A DNA stretch of 8,671 nucleotides from Calditrichota bacterium (GTDB lineage: Bacteria; Calditrichota; Calditrichia; RBG-13-44-9; J075): positions 1-8,671 of the forward strand of contig JAJRYW010000194.1 of assembly GCA_024275555.1 (NCBI GenBank), given 5' to 3'. Numbering within the stretch: position 1 is the stretch's first letter; every line of letters starts with the position of its first letter. The notes under the pieces were generated by a model. The model saw only the letters and a list, made by a program, of their open reading frames with translations. It did no database searches and was not told where the DNA came from. Shown piece by piece: positions 6,494 through 8,671 of the stretch. Made by a program: the position numbers and the translations under genes.

Positions 6494-7900
6494 TCATTCC
6501 CCCTTGTCCAACACCTCCAGCACCCTTTCCATGGCCATGCCCCGGGAGCCTTTCAGCAGCACGGCCACGCCCGGGGCTAAGACTTTCCGTAAATCCCGGG
6601 CCAATTCCCGGTGGCTGGAGTAACGGCGTGCATTCATCCCGGTTTTGGCGCTAAGGATGCCGTTCAGAATTTCCTGCGACATCGGGCCGTAGAGATATAC
6701 TTCATCGATCTCCTGTTCGGCAATAAAGCGTCCCAGGGCTCGATGCTCCTTTTCGGCAAACTCGCCCAATTCCAGCATATCTCCCAACACAGCAATGCGC
6801 CGGTGGATATTGCCGGAGAGCCGGGCCAGGTATTCCAGGGCCGCCCTCATCGAATCCGGGTTGGCGTTGTAGGCGTCGTTGACAAACAGCACCCCGTCTT
6901 TATCGAGCAGTTCCATTCGTTGGGCTGCCGGGACAAAAGTTTCCAGGGCGGAGCGGATGGCCTTCCATTCGATGCCGGCATACCGTCCTACCGCCGCCGC
7001 CAACAGCGCATTCATCACCTGGTGGCGCCCGGGGAGGGGCAGTTTAATGGAGACTTCATCGTTCAGCCGGAAGGTTGCCCGGCCTCGTTCGTCCTCAGAT
7101 TCAATCCGCCCCCAAACATCCCACCGGGGGTCTAATCCCACCCGGATTACACTCTGCCGGCCGGATTGATAGCCCGCCAGGTAGGCGTCTTCCATATTAA
7201 TAAAGCGGGGAAAGCGCCCGGGAATCTCCCGGAACAGGGCCGTCTTTTCCTCGAATACGCTTTCCAGCGTTCCAAAGTACCCCAGGTGCCCTTTACCGAT
7301 GTTGGTGATGACGGCGGCGGTCGGTCGGGCCAACCGGGTAAGGTGGGCAATTTCGCCGGGGTGATTGGTTCCCAGTTCCACCACCGCGGCCTGCACCTCC
7401 TGGCCCAGCCGCAGCAGCGTCAGCGGCAAACCGATGTGATTATTTTTATTGCCTTCGCTAAGCAAGACCCGGTATTTGACGGCCAGCACCGCCCCGATCA
7501 TTTCCCGGGTGGTGGTTTTGCCGTTCGATCCGGTCACGGCGATCAGCGGCACATCAAAATGACTGCGGCGCCAGGCGGCCAACTGCTGCAGGAAATCGAG
7601 CGTATTTTCCACCAACACCAGGTTCGCCGCCCCCGGGGGGAACGCTTCCGGGTGCTGCCGATAATACGATTTTTCCATCACCGCAGCGGCGGCCCCTCTT
7701 TTGAGGGCGTCGGCTACATAAGCATGGCCGTCGTGGTGCTCGCCGCGCAGGGCCAGGAACAGATCGCCGGCTGCCGTGGTGCGGCTGTCGATTGACAACG
7801 CGGTATAATCCACTCCCTCCACGCTGCCGACAAGCTCCCGGAAACCGGGGTAATCTTGCAGAAAGTCCGCCAGTTGGCGATGTATTGCAGGTTTATTCAT
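6494..7900 (-). CDS. murF: UDP-N-acetylmuramoyl-tripeptide--D-alanyl-D-alanine ligase
   Basis: MurF adds the D-Ala-D-Ala dipeptide to UDP-MurNAc-tripeptide, the last cytoplasmic step before MraY. The 468-residue product shows the substrate-domain motif SIDSRTTAAGDLFLALRGE at about 36-54, the P-loop TGSNGKTTTRE at 123-133, VELGTNHPGEI at 174-184, NIGKGHLGYFG at 200-210, GRHQVMNALLAA at 291-302, NDAYNANPDSM at 341-351 and VLGDMLELGE at 371-380. The NDAYNANPDSM and GDMLELG blocks are specific to MurF. The motif usually written HLExFG reads HLGYFG here, a small deviation. The ATG at 7900 has no good ribosome binding site; instead a 7-bp inverted repeat lies right before it. It is separated from murE by 351 bp, unusual because these genes are normally adjacent or overlapping. 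Confidence 0.97.
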   Translation of the reverse strand: MNKPAIHRQLADFLQDYPGFRELVGSVEGVDYTALSIDSRTTAAGDLFLALRGEHHDGHAYVADALKRGAAAAVMEKSYYRQHPEAFPPGAANLVLVENTLDFLQQLAAWRRSHFDVPLIAVTGSNGKTTTREMIGAVLAVKYRVLLSEGNKNNHIGLPLTLLRLGQEVQAAVVELGTNHPGEIAHLTRLARPTAAVITNIGKGHLGYFGTLESVFEEKTALFREIPGRFPRFINMEDAYLAGYQSGRQSVIRVGLDPRWDVWGRIESEDERGRATFRLNDEVSIKLPLPGRHQVMNALLAAAVGRYAGIEWKAIRSALETFVPAAQRMELLDKDGVLFVNDAYNANPDSMRAALEYLARLSGNIHRRIAVLGDMLELGEFAEKEHRALGRFIAEQEIDEVYLYGPMSQEILNGILSAKTGMNARRYSSHRELARDLRKVLAPGVAVLLKGSRGMAMERVLEVLDKGE

Positions 7901-7902
7901 AT

Positions 7903-7919
7903 TCTAATTGGTAATTAGA
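7903..7919. repeat. 7-bp inverted repeat just upstream of the murF start
   Basis: The plus strand reads tctaatt-ggt-aattaga, a perfect 7-bp stem with a 3-base loop, ending 3 bases from the murF ATG. It lies where a ribosome binding site would be, and none is visible. The same stretch can be read as two 7-base units, taattgg and taattag (7905-7918), so it may be a short relic of the heptamer type seen elsewhere in the window. A protein operator is a possible alternative. Confidence 0.5.
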
Positions 7920-8024
7920 CCTTATTGCAAGCTAAGCTTATATTACTACATAACTTATGCCATTTTCCCAACCACAACGTGGCGCCGTTGGCATTGGCAT
8001 TGGCGCGGGATGGCGTTGCCACGA

Positions 8025-8121
8025 ACGAAGAGAGAAATCTGTTAACACTCAAAACTTTATCTTTAATTTACAATTATTTCATCAAATTCAATGTCGAATA
8101 CGTACAGATTTCTCTCTCCGT
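8025..8121. repeat. Long inverted repeat with AT-rich centre
   Basis: AGAGAGAAATCTGT at 8029-8042 and ACAGATTTCTCTCT at 8104-8117 are perfect reverse complements (14 bp). After one mismatch three more pairs extend the arms to 8025 and 8121, giving 17 of 18 matched positions. The 61-base centre is very AT-rich. I see no transposase and have not found a clear target duplication, so a miniature mobile element or a repetitive extragenic palindrome is only a possibility. Confidence 0.75.
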
Positions 8122-8137
8122 CCCTGGAGTTCGCCTG

Positions 8138-8152
8138 TCTGCCGTAGGCAGA
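8138..8152. repeat. Small hairpin unit in the murE-murF spacer
   Basis: The plus strand reads tctgcc-gta-ggcaga, a perfect 6-bp stem with a 3-base loop, 16 bases from the end of the long inverted repeat. It looks like a dispersed palindromic repeat unit. There is no T run on either side, so I do not call it a terminator. Confidence 0.55.
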
Positions 8153-8251
8153 AAATGACTGTGGTTTTTTAAAGTTAATAATTACAGTTCTTTAAAAGGT
8201 AATAAGATCTATTCGATCCGCCTGGTTGTTCCTGCTCCGCAAAGCGGCGAA

Positions 8252-8671
8252 TCACGATTGCTCCTTCAGGTAATGTAATACAACTTTACGGTAATCAAAA
8301 GGCAAGCGTTGCCCGCCGATTTCCTGGTAGGTTTCGTGCCCTTTGCCGGCGATCAAAACGACGTCGTTTTTACCCGCTTCCGCCAGGGCGGTTTCGATGG
8401 CGGCCCGGCGATCCGGGATCACGGTTACTTTGTCCTGATCATAAACACCTTCCAGAATCTGATCGATAATATCCTGCGGCGCTTCCGAGCGGGGGTTGTC
8501 ATTGGTCAGAAATATCTTATCGGCATAATCATCGGCAATCTTGCCCATCAGGGGGCGCTTTTCGCGGTCGCGGTCTCCGCCGCAGCCAAACACCACGATC
8601 AACTGGCGGGGATGATATTCCAGCAGCGCTTCCAGCATGCGCCGGAGCGCCTCGGGCGTATGGGCGTAATC
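8252..8671 (-). CDS. murE: UDP-MurNAc-L-Ala-D-Glu:meso-diaminopimelate ligase, C-terminal part
   Basis: MurE adds the third amino acid of the stem peptide. Only the last 139 codons are in the window; the frame is open to the right edge, so about 340-360 N-terminal residues, including the P-loop, are missing. The first visible residues are DYAHTPEALRRML, the conserved start of the MurE C-terminal domain region. Next come FGCGGDRDREKRPLMGKIA at 28-46 of the fragment, the substrate-selecting DNPRSE at 58-63 and GKGHETYQ at 109-116. DNPR is the established signature for meso-diaminopimelate; lysine-adding enzymes lack it. This indicates mDAP-type peptidoglycan. The internal ATG at 8638 is not the start, because conserved codons continue upstream of it. 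The gene ends with TGA at 8252, 351 bp before murF. Confidence 0.96.
   Translation of the reverse strand, partial: DYAHTPEALRRMLEALLEYHPRQLIVVFGCGGDRDREKRPLMGKIADDYADKIFLTNDNPRSEAPQDIIDQILEGVYDQDKVTVIPDRRAAIETALAEAGKNDVVLIAGKGHETYQEIGGQRLPFDYRKVVLHYLKEQS

Larger units (their letters stand above)
7901..8251. other. murE-murF spacer, dense in inverted repeats, no gene seen
   Basis: This 351-bp AT-rich stretch holds, from the murE side: a small hairpin ccgc-aaa-gcgg near 8238-8248; an 8-bp inverted repeat (ttttaaag 8167-8174, ctttaaaa 8190-8197); a 6-bp stem with 3-base loop at 8138-8152; a long inverted repeat at 8025-8121; three hexamers ttggca, ttggca, ttggcg at 7988-8005; and a 7-bp inverted repeat at 7903-7919. 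Short open frames cross it on the plus strand but look like chance reading of repeats. No stem is followed by a proper T run, so I call no terminator, and I find no convincing promoter for murF, although one could lie in the AT-rich part. Confidence 0.7.

Noticed and set aside
7970..8023. Weak inverted repeat cgtggc / gccacg around the hexamers, considered as a recombination site or promoter region
   Set aside because: Arms are only 6 bp with a long loop, no integrase or recombinase is near, and promoter-like hexamers found here had poor matches and spacing.
7925..8172. Two overlapping plus-strand frames of 77 and 71 codons in the murE-murF spacer
   Set aside because: They are encoded by the inverted repeats and hexamers, lack ribosome binding sites, and resemble no family; the sequence is explained by repeats.

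Overview
The window is a section of a bacterial division and cell wall (dcw) cluster. All genes lie on the minus strand, so transcription runs from high to low coordinates: murE (3' part, cut by the right edge), murF, mraY, murD, ftsW, murG and murC (5' part, cut by the left edge). This is the canonical dcw order. I see no credible plus-strand gene. The products cover the meso-diaminopimelate, D-Ala-D-Ala, L-Ala and D-Glu ligation steps of the UDP-MurNAc-pentapeptide pathway, the membrane steps that make lipid I (MraY) and lipid II (MurG), and the septal SEDS glycosyltransferase FtsW.

Organism: a diderm-type or other mDAP-containing bacterium is suggested by the DNPR signature of MurE. The genes are fairly GC-rich and the spacers clearly more AT-rich. 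The MurG segment around EEQDVYPGVTTRLLAR, the MraY N-terminus and the debris of a four-helix-bundle (23S rRNA intervening-sequence type) gene remind me of FCB-group lineages such as Calditrichota, KSB1 or Ignavibacteria. That placement is an impression from memory, not a measurement.

Layout, left to right: murC 1-1040; a 334-bp spacer 1041-1374 with facing CTTTGCG-type repeats, a short hairpin, a remnant gene starting MRNFRTLKIW and five in-phase heptamers; murG 1375-2490, with a hairpin that contains its ribosome binding site; ftsW 2593-3777; murD 3797-5194 (GTG start, strong ribosome binding site); mraY 5295-6404; an 89-bp spacer holding eight in-phase heptamers; murF 6494-7900; a 351-bp spacer full of inverted repeats; murE 8252-8671.

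The coding content is ordinary and well conserved. The unusual material is between the genes. Two spacers carry 7-bp-period arrays of closely related sequence in opposite orientation, one spacer carries a decayed gene with flanking repeats, and the murE-murF junction, which is normally tight, has been filled with inverted repeats. I interpret these as small dispersed repeats that invaded an essential operon at tolerated positions. I found no evidence of a new enzymatic system. The most testable regulatory idea is the ribosome-binding-site hairpin of murG.
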